Assembly: GCF_037414475.1 (NCBI RefSeq)
Contig: NZ_CP147913.1
Coordinates: 4,621,001-4,685,000, forward strand
Direction: 5' to 3'
DNA length: 64,000 nucleotides
Source: Myxococcus stipitatus
GTDB lineage: Bacteria; Myxococcota; Myxococcia; Myxococcales; Myxococcaceae
Shown: positions 1 through 8,500 of the stretch, piece by piece
Layout: every line of letters begins with the position of its first letter
How positions within the stretch are numbered: position 1 is the first letter of the stretch
Made by a program: the position numbers and the translations under genes
Notes under the pieces: model-generated
What the model was told of the DNA's origin: nothing
The model's input: only the letters and a program-made list of their open reading frames with translations
Database searches by the model: none

Positions 1-1022
1 GCTTGTTTGTGCCGCGGCTCGGACAGCCGCGCGTGGACGCGGCGCCGGGTCTCGATGACGCCCTGGTGCTTGAGCAGCACCGGGCGCGCGAGCTGGTCGA
101 ACGCGACGGTGGCCGCCCCCGGGTTGCCGGGCAACACGACGACGGTGGTGGGGCCCAGCCGCGCCACGGCCACGGGCTTGCCCGGCTTGAGGGCCACGCC
201 ATCCACGACGAAACACGCGCCCAGGGACGCGAGCACCCGCTTGACGTGGTCCTTGTCGCCCACCGACGCGCCTCCCGTGGTGATGAGCACCTCCACGTCG
301 GATGCGAGGCGGGTGATGGCCTCGCGCAGGGTGTCCTCGTCGTCGCGGGCGCGAGCCAGGTGACACACGTCGGCGCCCGCTTCGCGCGCGAGCGCCGCGA
401 CCAATACCAGATTGCTTTCGTAAACCTGATGCGGAAGCGCGGGCTCGCCGGGACGCACGAGTTCGTCGCCGGTGGCCAGCACCGCGACACGTGGCGCGGG
501 CCGCACGCACACCTGCGTCGCGCCCTGGGACGCGAGCACCCCCAGCACCGTGGCGCTCACGCGTTGGCCCGAGGCGACCAGGGAGGTCCCCGAGAGGACT
601 TCCTCCCCCTCGCGGCGGATGTCATGGCCCGGTGGCACCGGGATGAAGATGTCCACGGCCAGGCCATCGGGCGTGGCGCGTGCGGCCTCCTGTCTCACCA
701 CGGCATCGGCCCCGCGAGGGATGGGCGCACCGGTGAAGATGCGCGCCGCGTCGCCGGGCTGGAGTGCTCGGGTGGGCAGGGCTCCGGCGTAGACGGTCTC
801 GATGACCCGCAGCCGCGCGGGTCGGTCCCGGTTCGCGCCGCGTGTCTCCTCCGCGCGCACGGCCCAGCCATCCATCGCGGAGTTGTCGCAGCCGGGCAGG
901 GTGCGCGAGGCGCGGACCTCCTCGGCCAGGAAGCGGCCCAGGGCGTCGAGCAGGGGCACCCTCTCGGACGCGGCCGGAGTCATGGCTTCCAGCGCGGCCC
1001 GCCGGGCGGCGGAAAGGGACAT
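1..1022 (-). CDS. moeA: Molybdopterin molybdenumtransferase MoeA (partial, C-terminus off the left edge)
   Basis: Cytoplasmic enzyme that inserts molybdate into adenylylated molybdopterin, the last common step of molybdenum cofactor synthesis. About 340 residues are visible; the family is usually about 400, so most of the C-terminal domain IV lies outside the window. Family signatures are DNSAMDGWA near residue 46, the MoCF-binding motif TGGASVGDKDHV near residue 250 and LPGNPGAA near residue 296. A second in-frame ATG lies 9 bases upstream (1031); neither has a clear ribosome binding site, so the start is uncertain by three residues. It is divergent from mobA (starts 176 bp apart), so the two cofactor genes probably share a control region. 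Confidence 0.93.
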   Translation of the reverse strand, partial: MSLSAARRAALEAMTPAASERVPLLDALGRFLAEEVRASRTLPGCDNSAMDGWAVRAEETRGANRDRPARLRVIETVYAGALPTRALQPGDAARIFTGAPIPRGADAVVRQEAARATPDGLAVDIFIPVPPGHDIRREGEEVLSGTSLVASGQRVSATVLGVLASQGATQVCVRPAPRVAVLATGDELVRPGEPALPHQVYESNLVLVAALAREAGADVCHLARARDDEDTLREAITRLASDVEVLITTGGASVGDKDHVKRVLASLGACFVVDGVALKPGKPVAVARLGPTTVVVLPGNPGAATVAFDQLARPVLLKHQGVIETRRRVHARLSEPRHKQ

Positions 1023-1198
1023 GAGAGGCATCGGCGCGCGCAGCCTACGCCGCGGGCCCTGGCCATTGTCCACACGGCCGCGCGCCGCTCGTCCGCTGGC
1101 TGTCCAACCATGGACTCGGCGCGTCAGCGCGGTGAAGTGCCTGGCGGTGGGCTCACTCGGCGGTGCGGGTATGGCATTCTCGGAGTGAGACGCGCGCC

Positions 1199-1828
1199 AT
1201 GGAACCCAGCGGTGACAGCCTCGATGTGACATACCCAGACGTGACATTCGCCATCATCGCGGGAGGGCGGGGCCGGCGTCTGTCCGGAGTGCCCAAGGGC
1301 CTCCTGGAGGTCGAGGGCCGTACGGTGCTCGCGCGGCAGCTCACGCTGGCGCCACGCTTTGGCGCGGTGGTGCTGGTGGCCAATACACCGGAGCCCTATG
1401 CGCCGTATGGGCTGCGGACCGTGGCGGACGCGGTGCCGGACAAGGGGGCGCCGGGCGGTGTGCAGGCGGCGTTGGCCGCGTCGGACACGCCCTGGGTGGT
1501 CACGGTGGCGTGTGACATGCCCTTCGTCTCGTGGGAGGCATTGCGCGTGTTGCTGGGCGCGCGCGGAGACGACGTGGACGCGGTCTGCTTCGAGTCCTCG
1601 GGACGCGTGGAGCCCCTGCTGGCCGTGTATCGCTCCAGCCTGGCGCAGGTCTGGCTCGCCACGTTGTCGGAGGACCCGTCGCTGCGGCAGTTGTTGTCTC
1701 GCTTCCGGGCCCGCGTGCTGCCCGAGTCCGCGCTGCGCGCCGTGGACCCTTCGCTGCGCTCCCTGGTGAATGTGAACACGCCGGAGGACCTGTCGGCGCA
1801 TGGGGTTGAGCTGCCTCGCGGGCGGTGA
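1199..1828 (+). CDS. mobA: Molybdenum cofactor guanylyltransferase MobA
   Basis: Transfers GMP from GTP to Mo-molybdopterin to give the bis-MGD precursor used by DMSO-reductase-family enzymes; cytoplasmic. The 209-residue length fits the family. The nucleotidyltransferase signature IIAGGRGRRLSGVPKG is near residue 20, the metal-binding VACDMPF near residue 103, and the typical C-terminal LVNVNTPEDL is present. The frame is open 12 codons further upstream, but the ATG at 1199 places the glycine-rich loop at the normal distance from the N-terminus. Divergent from moeA, which fits a Mo-cofactor pair. The glycine loop has S where many homologs have G (RLSG for RMGG), a common variation. Confidence 0.92.
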   Translation: MEPSGDSLDVTYPDVTFAIIAGGRGRRLSGVPKGLLEVEGRTVLARQLTLAPRFGAVVLVANTPEPYAPYGLRTVADAVPDKGAPGGVQAALAASDTPWVVTVACDMPFVSWEALRVLLGARGDDVDAVCFESSGRVEPLLAVYRSSLAQVWLATLSEDPSLRQLLSRFRARVLPESALRAVDPSLRSLVNVNTPEDLSAHGVELPRGR

Positions 1829-1903
1829 CTCGGCGAGACAGACACGGCGGACACGCTCGGTCGCGAGGCTTGAGGAGGGGCTGGCTCGGTGGGAAGTGTC
1901 CCC

Positions 1904-2308
1904 TCATTCCACCACCGTCCAGGTGAGGGTGATGAAGTCCGCCATGGCGCCCTTCTGGAGCGAGAAGTCGTCCCAGAGGACCTCCTGTTGTCCCTTCTCG
2001 AAGACGCGCGAGACGCGCTGGAGGAACCGCGCTCCACCGCCCATCGGGTCGGCCACGGAGAACACCACGCGCACCCAACCCCGGGCGGCGGACGGCAGGA
2101 AGTCATCGGGCAGGGCCAGCACACTGTTGCCGGTGAAGATGTCCGAGTGGAGCTGCCGCCGCTCCTGCCCCTGCATCTTCCCGCTCACCAGCAGCCGCAT
2201 GGTCACCGTGTTGAGGGCCCCGTTGGGGCGCTCCATCACCAGCCTCACGCCCCTGCGGTCCGCACGCGCCAGCCGGATGGTGGATTCCAGCTTGTCATTG
2301 ACTGGCAT
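1904..2308 (-). CDS. Hypothetical protein, 134 aa
   Basis: I do not recognise a family. The protein is soluble, with no signal peptide or membrane segment, and looks beta-rich, with alternating hydrophobic strands and a C-terminal half rich in aromatic residues (VLWDDFSLQKG, TLTWTVVE). It sits tail-to-tail with mobA with a 75-bp gap and is divergent from the DUF3817 gene. GC-rich third positions and a clean ATG start support real coding. No function is proposed. Confidence 0.72.
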   Translation of the reverse strand: MPVNDKLESTIRLARADRRGVRLVMERPNGALNTVTMRLLVSGKMQGQERRQLHSDIFTGNSVLALPDDFLPSAARGWVRVVFSVADPMGGGARFLQRVSRVFEKGQQEVLWDDFSLQKGAMADFITLTWTVVE

Positions 2309-2479
2309 GTTGTCCCTCTCGAGTCGAGAGCACGAGCCTTTCGGAACTCGCCCGGCTCATTCTAGGGGGGGGTGACACGGGAAGAAGGCCGGGCCGGAGG
2401 GGTGGCGGGCGGGAGGGTGCGTCAGCCTGACGCATGGACGCGGGAGGAGGAGGATGGGAGAGAGGAGTGGGAGCGAGCC

Positions 2480-2779
2480 ATGTTGAAGACCCCTCTTGGA
2501 CGATTTCGCGCGGTGGCCTTGCTGGAAGGCTTGTCGTTCGTCGTGTTGCTGTTCATCGCCATGCCGCTGAAGTACGCGGCGGACATGCCGATGGCGGTGC
2601 GTTTCACGGGCATGGCGCACGGACTGTTGTTCGTGCTGTATCTGTTCGCGCTGATGGAGGTGGCCATCGCGCTGCGCTGGTCCTTCTCCCGCGTGGCGGT
2701 GGCATTCGGCGCGTCGCTGGTGCCCTTCGGCAACTTCCTGCTCGACGCGAGGCTGCGCAAGGACGCCGGCGGCGCGTAG
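2480..2779 (+). CDS. DUF3817 family integral membrane protein
   Basis: A small inner-membrane protein of 99 residues with three hydrophobic helices (about residues 9-27, 42-62, 68-86), matching the usual length and layout of DUF3817 proteins. The N-terminal helix carries the family-like RxVALLEGLSFVVLL pattern and the second begins TGMAHGLLFVLYL with its conserved His. The open frame extends 36 codons upstream, but the ATG at 2480 has a purine-rich ribosome binding region (GGAGAGAGGAG) and begins just ahead of the first helix. The biochemical role of this family is unknown. The gene stands alone between the divergent 134-aa protein and the DUF2378 gene. Confidence 0.8.
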   Translation: MLKTPLGRFRAVALLEGLSFVVLLFIAMPLKYAADMPMAVRFTGMAHGLLFVLYLFALMEVAIALRWSFSRVAVAFGASLVPFGNFLLDARLRKDAGGA

Positions 2780-2926
2780 CGCACGCCCGGTTCACCCGAC
2801 GTATCGCAGCGGGGCTCCACGCTGGAACGGGGTGTGCCTGGGCGTCGCGGGTGCTCAAGGAGTTCGCGCGTGACACCAACCTGTGCGAGCATTCCGGCGC
2901 GATTTTTTCACGGCGGAGGTCGGCTC

Positions 2927-3541
2927 ATGGAACGCGGAACGTGGAACACGCCGGAAGCAGTGCAGCGCGAGCTGGATTCGCGCCTGGCGCTGGTGCAGTC
3001 CACCGAGCACATTCGCGGCATGCACTTCGCCGCGGTGCTCGACACCGTGCGGTTCCTCGGCGGTGAGCAGGCGGTGAAACACATCATGGACGCGGGCGAC
3101 TATCCCGCGGACCTGGACCCCACCGAGCTGTACCCCGTCCCGCCCTTCCTGCGTCTGTTCTTCGCCGCCACGCACCTGCTCACGCCGCAGCTCGGCGGCG
3201 CCGAGGAGGCCATGCGCCAGATTGGCGTCCAGGGCACGCTCGCCTTCGTGCGCTCCATGTTCGGCACCGAGGTTCGTCAGCAGGTGGGCGGAGACCCCAA
3301 GCTCCTGGTGAACATGCTCCCGGAGGCCTACCGCATGGCCATCGACTTCGGAGAGCTCCAGGTGGAGTGGACCGGCTCACGCGCGGGGCTCATCCACATG
3401 CGCCGCATCTTCACGCCCGTCGCCTACAACGAAGGCATGCTCGAAGGGGCCCTCCAGGCCGTGGGTGCCCAGGACATCCGGGTGCAGGGACGCCAGACGT
3501 CGCTGCTCGACAGCGAATACACCCTCTCCTGGGACGACTGA
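2927..3541 (+). CDS. DUF2378 / TIGR02265 family protein (copy 1)
   Basis: Member of the Myxococcus paralogous family TIGR02265 (DUF2378), about 200 residues, function unknown. It is soluble, without signal peptide. Family traits are an N-terminal helix block, the central FLRLFFAATHLLTPQLGG segment, a mid-protein YRMAIDFGELQVEWTG block and the very C-terminal LLDSEYTLSWDD. A second member sits at 61876-62493 and shares the same architecture, including PQLGG, a GxxxVxWTG block and LDSEYSLSW at the end. The ATG at 2927 was preferred to upstream in-frame codons because GGCGGAGGTCGGCTC precedes it. A strong hairpin follows the stop codon. Confidence 0.88.
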   Translation: MERGTWNTPEAVQRELDSRLALVQSTEHIRGMHFAAVLDTVRFLGGEQAVKHIMDAGDYPADLDPTELYPVPPFLRLFFAATHLLTPQLGGAEEAMRQIGVQGTLAFVRSMFGTEVRQQVGGDPKLLVNMLPEAYRMAIDFGELQVEWTGSRAGLIHMRRIFTPVAYNEGMLEGALQAVGAQDIRVQGRQTSLLDSEYTLSWDD

Positions 3542-3579
3542 CCGGGCCCATCCGCTGTGCGTTTCCGGGACGGCCTTGT

Positions 3580-3621
3580 CCCGCCTTCGTCAGGCGAAGG
3601 CGGGGCTCCCGGTGGAGCCCC
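3580..3621 (+). terminator. Overlapping hairpin pair after the DUF2378 gene
   Basis: Stem CCCGCCTTCG/CGAAGGCGGG (3580-3589 with 3595-3604, 5-nt loop) is followed by an overlapping stem GGGGCTCC/GGAGCCCC (3602-3609 with 3614-3621). The two share the GGGG run, so they are partly mutually exclusive. There is no U tract, as is common at this GC content. It is probably the transcript end of the gene stopping at 3541. Confidence 0.5.
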
Positions 3622-4071
3622 ATGACAAGTGATTGGATTCCCGTGGCCGCCACCCTGGCGTGCTGCTTGCTATCCGAGGTCCACGTACCGTGCGCTTCTC
3701 CCACGCGGGCAGGGCCGCGAGGAACACGGGACCTCGTGAATGGGAGGGCCGGCCGGGGCCTCTGACTCCTCCACCCGGCCGACCTTCCCTTCCGTGAGCG
3801 CCCACATCCGCCTCCAGGACCCGCTGTGTCTCATGCCATGTCTCACGTGGCGCCGGGAGCGAGGGAACTCCGCGAGAGGACAGCCTTTTTCGGCGCGCTC
3901 TGCTGGGAGGTCCAATCAAGTCGTGATGTTTCGCGTGGATTCTCAAGTTGTGCTGATGCGGTACATGACGCACGCAGGACGAAAAAAGGATGCGCGCCAG
4001 CGTTCCTTGACTAGAAGAGTCCGCCGAAAGCCCGGGAATGACCACGGGCCATTGCAACGGAGGGACGCTTC
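3622..4071. other. Gene-free stretch between DUF2378 gene and beta-barrel gene
   Basis: About 450 bases without convincing coding. Short open frames exist on both strands but have no ribosome binding site, no family resemblance and random-looking amino acid content. The last 200 bases are less GC-rich and contain a TTGACT near 4005 that could be part of a promoter for the 4072 gene, but no matching -10 is visible at 16-18 bp. Confidence 0.6.
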
Positions 4072-4641
4072 ATGAAGACACATCAGTGGATGGCCGTGGC
4101 GGCTGGGGTGATGGTCGCGACGAGCGCGAGCGCGCAGTCGGAGGGTGGCGGTGGCGGTGGCGGTGGCGGGAGCTTCGGCAACGCCGGGCAGATTGTCGTC
4201 AGCTCGGACGCGTCGGGCAGCCTGGGTTACACCACCGAAGGCCCCGGCATTGGGTATCTCACCATCGAGCCGAGCGTCGACTACTTCCTGAAGGAGAACC
4301 TCTCCATCGGTAGCAGCATCCGGCTGCGGGTGCTGTTCGGCGAGGGCGACACGGTGGCGGCCTTCGGCATCAGCGCGCGCGTGGGCTACAACATCGCCCT
4401 CACCGACAAGATCTCCGTGTGGCCCAAGGGTGTCGTGACCCTGGACGTGGGTGACAACATCCTGGGGACGCAGGAGGGCACGCTCTTCGCCTCCACCGTC
4501 ATCCTGGAGGGCTACGCGCCCTTCCTGTACCACGTCACGCCGCACTTCTTCCTGGGCGCCGGTCCCCGGCTGGCCGTGGGTCTGGGCGACGACGTCGACG
4601 TCACGTTCGGCGTGGCCACCACCATCGGCGGCTACTTCTAG
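4072..4641 (+). CDS. Secreted outer-membrane beta-barrel-like protein with Gly9 tract
   Basis: 189 residues. A Sec signal peptide (about residues 1-22, ending ASAQ) is followed by SEG and a run of nine glycines, then alternating hydrophobic/polar strands with aromatic turns, ending in GYF. This pattern, with the terminal aromatic residue, fits a small outer-membrane beta-barrel protein of the OmpA/OmpX-like superfamily type. The start has a good ribosome binding site (GGAGGGACGCTTC before the ATG). It is convergent with proline dehydrogenase. Substrate and role cannot be inferred; it could also be a periplasmic beta-sandwich. Confidence 0.78.
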   Translation: MKTHQWMAVAAGVMVATSASAQSEGGGGGGGGGSFGNAGQIVVSSDASGSLGYTTEGPGIGYLTIEPSVDYFLKENLSIGSSIRLRVLFGEGDTVAAFGISARVGYNIALTDKISVWPKGVVTLDVGDNILGTQEGTLFASTVILEGYAPFLYHVTPHFFLGAGPRLAVGLGDDVDVTFGVATTIGGYF

Positions 4642-4707
4642 GCTTCATCGCTGCTCGCGCGCGGGTGGGTCATCCCTTTCCGCGCGCGGGTGGCGTCTGT
4701 CATTCAC

Positions 4708-5661
4708 TCAGGCCTCCCACGCGCGGCCTCGTGTGAGGTGGCGCAGCACGAACGCGAGGTTGGCGGGGCGTTCGGCCATGCGGCGCATGAGATAGGCATA
4801 CCAGTGGCGCCCGTAGGGCACGTAGACGCGCACCCGGTAACCCCGTTGCACCAACCGCCGTTGAAGGTCTTCCCGGATGCCGAGCAGCATCTGGAGTTCG
4901 AACGCCTCGCGCCCGAGTCCTCTGCGCGCCGCGTGCTCGAGCGTGGCCTCGAGCATCCGCTCATCGTGCGTGGCGATGCCGTGATACACGCCGCTGTCGA
5001 GCAGCACCCGCATGCAGCGCACGAAGCTTGCGTCCACGTCTCGCTTGTCTGGAAAGGCGATGTCCGGACGCTCCAGGTAGGCCCCCTTGCAGAGTCGGAT
5101 GCGCACCCGCTCGGCGCACAGCGCCCGGGCATCCGCCTCCGTGCGCCGCAGGCTGCTTTGAAGCACCGCGCCCACGTGTGATTCGCCGTATTCGGCGTGA
5201 AGCTTTCGCACCAGGTCCAGCGTCGCCTGGGTGACGGCGCCGTGCTCCATGTCCACGCGGACGAACGAGCCCCGCGCCGTCGCCTCCGCCACCACCTCGC
5301 GGGCGTTCTCCAGGGCCAGCGCCCTGTCCATGAGCAACCCGCATTGCGTCAGCTTGAGCGACACGTTGGCCTGCAAGCCCGCTTCGTCGATGCGTGCGAG
5401 CAGCCGCAGGTACTCTTGCACCTCCTCCCGCGTCTCCTCCGCGTCGCGCACCGTCTCGTTGAGGTGGTCGAACGAGGCCCACAGCCCCCGGGCGTTGAGC
5501 CGCTTCACGGCGGCCAGGGCCTCCTCCAGCGTCTCTCCGGCGACGAAGCGACGGGAGAGCCGGCGCAGGCTCCTCACGCGTGTGGCCTGGTCCTTCAGCC
5601 AGGACTGGCGCGAAAGGAACAACAGGGTGCTACGGGACCAGCGCGGGGTGGCGTCTCTCAT
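4708..5661 (-). CDS. Proline dehydrogenase (monofunctional, PutB-type)
   Basis: FAD-dependent oxidation of L-proline to pyrroline-5-carboxylate, feeding electrons to the quinone pool; normally peripheral at the inner membrane. The 317-residue length matches monofunctional PRODH enzymes of other bacteria rather than bifunctional PutA. The TIM-barrel signature RIRLCKGAYLE is near residue 190, and the C-terminal active-site helix ends YAYLMRRMAERPAN, close to the family's YLxRRLxExxAN. The ATG at 5661 was chosen over 40 extra upstream codons that carry no family sequence. No P5C dehydrogenase gene is adjacent. A 13-bp direct repeat (4656-4668 and 4681-4693) lies just past the stop codon in the convergent gap. 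Confidence 0.9.
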   Translation of the reverse strand: MRDATPRWSRSTLLFLSRQSWLKDQATRVRSLRRLSRRFVAGETLEEALAAVKRLNARGLWASFDHLNETVRDAEETREEVQEYLRLLARIDEAGLQANVSLKLTQCGLLMDRALALENAREVVAEATARGSFVRVDMEHGAVTQATLDLVRKLHAEYGESHVGAVLQSSLRRTEADARALCAERVRIRLCKGAYLERPDIAFPDKRDVDASFVRCMRVLLDSGVYHGIATHDERMLEATLEHAARRGLGREAFELQMLLGIREDLQRRLVQRGYRVRVYVPYGRHWYAYLMRRMAERPANLAFVLRHLTRGRAWEA

Positions 5662-6057
5662 TCCTGGGACTCCCAGGCAAAAGCGGACTCCCTCAATCCT
5701 TGCCACCCCGCCGGGTCCACGCCACCCGGGCCTGTCCACACGCGGGTGGACGCCAGCACACCCGTGCGGGCCCCGTCCCATGCCCGCCGGCCCGGGCAGC
5801 CAGACGGGCCCCCGTCTCAGTCACCGGGGACTGGCCAAAACCACGCATCGTCCCCGGGGGGATGTGAGGCGCCCACCTTGGGAGGTTGCTTTGAGTAGGC
5901 AACGCTTCGTGTCCTCTCCCATGGGCAGTCCCACCTCGGATGCGGCAGCCTCCCGTCGTTGTTTCACCCCGCTGAACGACTGCTCACCCAACTGTTTGAG
6001 TTTTAATAATGTGCGAATGAAGCGCGGCTTTGGTTGTCTGCCTCCGGTACCGTGCGG
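5662..6057. other. Divergent intergenic region with candidate promoter for the hemerythrin gene
   Basis: About 400 bases without a gene. The half next to proline dehydrogenase is GC-rich with short dyads. The half next to the hemerythrin gene contains an AT-rich element, TTGAGTTTTAATAATG (5997-6011), whose TAATAAT is a plausible -10 box some 50 bp before the likely start. No good -35 is visible. Confidence 0.45.
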
Positions 6058-6519
6058 ATGGTTGAGGGCATGGGAGGCCCTTTCGACATCCTGGTCGAGG
6101 AGCACCATGCGCTGGAGGCGCGCTTCGCGCGGCTTGTCTCCAGTGCCGAGCCAGAGCCTCTCAGCGCTCAACGGGAGCTGTTGGTGTTGTTGCGACAGCA
6201 CACGTGGTTGGAGGAGCGTTGTCTTCAGCCGTGGGTGGCCCGAGTCGAGGGTCGTCACCGGGCTCGCCGGCTGGCCGAGGAGTCACTGGCCATGCGTGAG
6301 CTCATGGATGAATTGGAGGAACAGACGCTGGGGAGTGCTGAATGGCAGGCCCGCTTCCTGGCGCTCGAGGACCTGTGGGTCGCACATTTCCAAGAAGAAG
6401 AGAGGGCATTGTTGCCCAGGCTCACCACGGTGTTGGACCCGCAGGAACAGCAGGTGTTGAGCCTGGAGCTGCTCCGGGCGCGCAATGCACTGCGCTCCCG
6501 CGGTCATGAAGGGCTTTGA
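6058..6519 (+). CDS. Hemerythrin-like HHE-domain protein
   Basis: About 153 residues, cytoplasmic. A four-helix HHE domain fills the protein; candidate di-iron ligands are the His pair in EEHHALEARF, HTWLEERCLQP and HFQEEERALLP, giving the H...HxxxE...HxxxE pattern of the hemerythrin/HHE family. Such domains bind O2 or NO or help repair and sense iron. The start is uncertain: ATG codons at 6058 and 6070 and a TTG at 6034 are in frame and none has a strong ribosome binding site. No iron-sulfur or NO-related genes are adjacent, so the substrate is open. Confidence 0.8.
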   Translation: MVEGMGGPFDILVEEHHALEARFARLVSSAEPEPLSAQRELLVLLRQHTWLEERCLQPWVARVEGRHRARRLAEESLAMRELMDELEEQTLGSAEWQARFLALEDLWVAHFQEEERALLPRLTTVLDPQEQQVLSLELLRARNALRSRGHEGL

Positions 6520-6767
6520 TTCGGGGCGCACGCCCCGGGGGGGTGACCGTTGCCGGGACGGCTGAGCGTCGTTCCCGCCTCACTGGAATGAGACCCGACC
6601 TGGGGCGGTGGGGGGTGATACGTCCGCCAGTCACACCTTTTACACATCTTTTATCGCTTCCTTTAGACAAATCCTAAATTGACAGGTATGGGTATGGGCA
6701 GCATCACAAATCAACTCCCCCATCTAGTCCTTCGACACCCAGACTAGCCAAGACGAGGATTGAACGA

Positions 6768-7304
6768 ATGTCCGTGGATAAAGCGTTTCGGGACATGATC
6801 CGTAACGAAATCGAGGTCCAGCTCAAGCCGCTGCGCGATGTGGTCTCCCGCCTGGAGTCCGGCACCGCGGACCTGGATGCGCTGCGCAACGTGGCCGAGC
6901 GGCTGGCGCCCCTGGCCGAGGTCGTGGGGCCCCTGTTCGGCGCCCAGGCTCCTGCCGCGAAGGCGGGCCGCAAGGCGGTGGGCCGTCCCCCCGCGGCGGC
7001 GCGTGGTGCGATGAGCGCCCCCGCGGCGGCTCCCGTGGGTGGCAAGCGCCGGGGCCGCAAGCCCGCGGTGGCCACGGCGGATGGCTCGCGCGTGTGCGCC
7101 ATCATCGGCTGCGGCAAGCCCAGCCGGACCAAGGGTTACTGCGCCGCGCACTACCAGAAGCTGCGGATGCTGGAGAAGACCAACCGCCGTCCGTCCGCGT
7201 GGGTTGACTACGCGCCCGCTGACAGCGTGGATGACATCAAGCTTCCGCGTGGCCGCGCCGCGTCGAAGGCCCTGGCAGCCGCAGCGCAAGCCGCGAACGG
7301 TTAA
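6768..7304 (+). CDS. Zinc-knuckle / AT-hook-like DNA-binding candidate (paralog 1)
   Basis: 178 residues in three parts. Residues 1-60 form a charged helix with hydrophobic heptads (EVQLKPLRDVVSRLE). Residues 65-105 are an Ala/Pro/Arg linker with two AT-hook-like cores, VGRPP and RGRKP. The C-terminal part carries a perfect C-x4-C-x9-C-x2-H motif (CAIIGC...GYCAAHYQK) that would bind one zinc, followed by RRPSAWVDY and LPRGRAASKAL. A paralog at 56730-57305 keeps all three parts. Small proteins with AT hooks plus zinc knuckles usually bind DNA or RNA; I infer a nucleoid-associated or regulatory role. ATG 6768 follows GACGAGGATTGAACGA. A TTGACA (6679-6684) lies upstream but lacks a recognisable -10. 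Confidence 0.72.
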   Translation: MSVDKAFRDMIRNEIEVQLKPLRDVVSRLESGTADLDALRNVAERLAPLAEVVGPLFGAQAPAAKAGRKAVGRPPAAARGAMSAPAAAPVGGKRRGRKPAVATADGSRVCAIIGCGKPSRTKGYCAAHYQKLRMLEKTNRRPSAWVDYAPADSVDDIKLPRGRAASKALAAAAQAANG

Positions 7305-7437
7305 TCAGCGGCACGCTGCCCCGGCCCGGGCAGAGAGTGACCGCGACTTCCGTCAACCCCACACTCCTCTGTCTGGAGAGGGTTCGGGAGAAAGCCCGTA
7401 CGGGAAGTCTTGCCCGCGGGGGCTCGCAGGGGCATGA

Positions 7438-8322
7438 ATGCCCGGGCCCATGAAGACTCGAGATTTGGAGCCTGGAATCATCACCGACCTGGCCGGACGG
7501 ACCACGTACGGTGAATACCTACAGCTCGACCGGCTGTTGACGGCGCAGGTTCCGCGCTCGCAGCCCCCGCATCACGACGAGCTGCTCTTCATCATCCAGC
7601 ATCAGACGAGCGAACTGTGGATGAAGCTTCTCATCCACGAGCTGAGCGCGTGTATCCGCTATGTCCAGGCGGACCGGCTGGAGCCCTCCTTCAAGATTTT
7701 CGCTCGGGTGGCGCACATCCAGCGCATGCTCTTCGAGCAGTGGAGTGTCCTGGAGACGCTCACGCCCAATGAATACCTGGAGTTCCGTGACGCGCTGGGG
7801 CCCGCGTCTGGCTTCCAGAGCTGGCAGTACCGGGCGCTGGAGTTCCTGTTGGGCAACAAGGATGTGAATGCCCTGGGTCCCTTCCGCCACCAGCCGGAAG
7901 TCCATGGAGAGCTGGAGCGGCTGCTCCAGTCGCCCAGCCTCTATGACGAGTTCCTGCGCTACCTGGCGAGGAAGGGTCATGCCATTCCGGAGGACCACGC
8001 CCGGCGGGACTGGCGTCAGCCCTATGAGAAGAGCCCCGCGGTGATGGAGGTCTTCCGGCGCATCTATGAGGACATCGACGCGCATTGGGATGCCTATGAG
8101 ATGTGCGAGAAGCTGGTGGATACCGAGGAGCGCTTCCAGCTCTGGCGCTACCGCCACATGATGACGGTGATGCGCATCATCGGCTTCAAGCAGGGCACCG
8201 GTGGCTCCTCCGGCGTGGCCTTCCTCCGCAAGGCGTTGGATTTGCGATTCTTCCCGGAGTTGTGGGATGTGCGTACGGAGCTGACGCCACCGGGCGCCCG
8301 GGCTTCCAAACCCTCAACTTGA
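7438..8322 (+). CDS. kynA: Tryptophan 2,3-dioxygenase
   Basis: Heme enzyme that opens the indole ring of L-tryptophan with O2 to give N-formylkynurenine, the first step of the kynurenine route; a soluble homotetramer in the family. The 294-residue length is typical. Diagnostic motifs are [12 protein letters not shown], the distal HQTSELWMK, the proximal heme ligand in [20 protein letters not shown] and the substrate-binding GTGGSSG. Two in-frame ATGs (7438 and 7450) are possible. No kynureninase or formamidase gene is adjacent, so the rest of the pathway must be elsewhere. Confidence 0.96.
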   Translation: MPGPMKTRDLEPGIITDLAGRTTYGEYLQLDRLLTAQVPRSQPPHHDELLFIIQHQTSELWMKLLIHELSACIRYVQADRLEPSFKIFARVAHIQRMLFEQWSVLETLTPNEYLEFRDALGPASGFQSWQYRALEFLLGNKDVNALGPFRHQPEVHGELERLLQSPSLYDEFLRYLARKGHAIPEDHARRDWRQPYEKSPAVMEVFRRIYEDIDAHWDAYEMCEKLVDTEERFQLWRYRHMMTVMRIIGFKQGTGGSSGVAFLRKALDLRFFPELWDVRTELTPPGARASKPST

Positions 8323-8500
8323 GCAGTGGATTCGGGCATGGCAGGCGTTGCGCGCCTGTCTTGACGTTCCGGTGGGATGAGAGGGATGGCGGGGCTGGGG
8401 TGGGTGAGACGCGTCACGTGTGAAACATCGACAATGTGACGGAGGTGGGGGTGGGGTGGGTGTGGGCGGGGGGAGGGGGTCGGGCTAGGCTGGGTGGACC

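Noticed and set aside
3740..4075. 111-aa frame ahead of the beta-barrel gene
   Set aside because: No ribosome binding site, no family resemblance, random composition; it overlaps the start of the better-supported gene.
6679..6707. TTGACA as a sigma70 promoter for the zinc-knuckle gene
   Set aside because: At 17-bp spacing the -10 reads CATCAC, which is a poor match; listed only as context.
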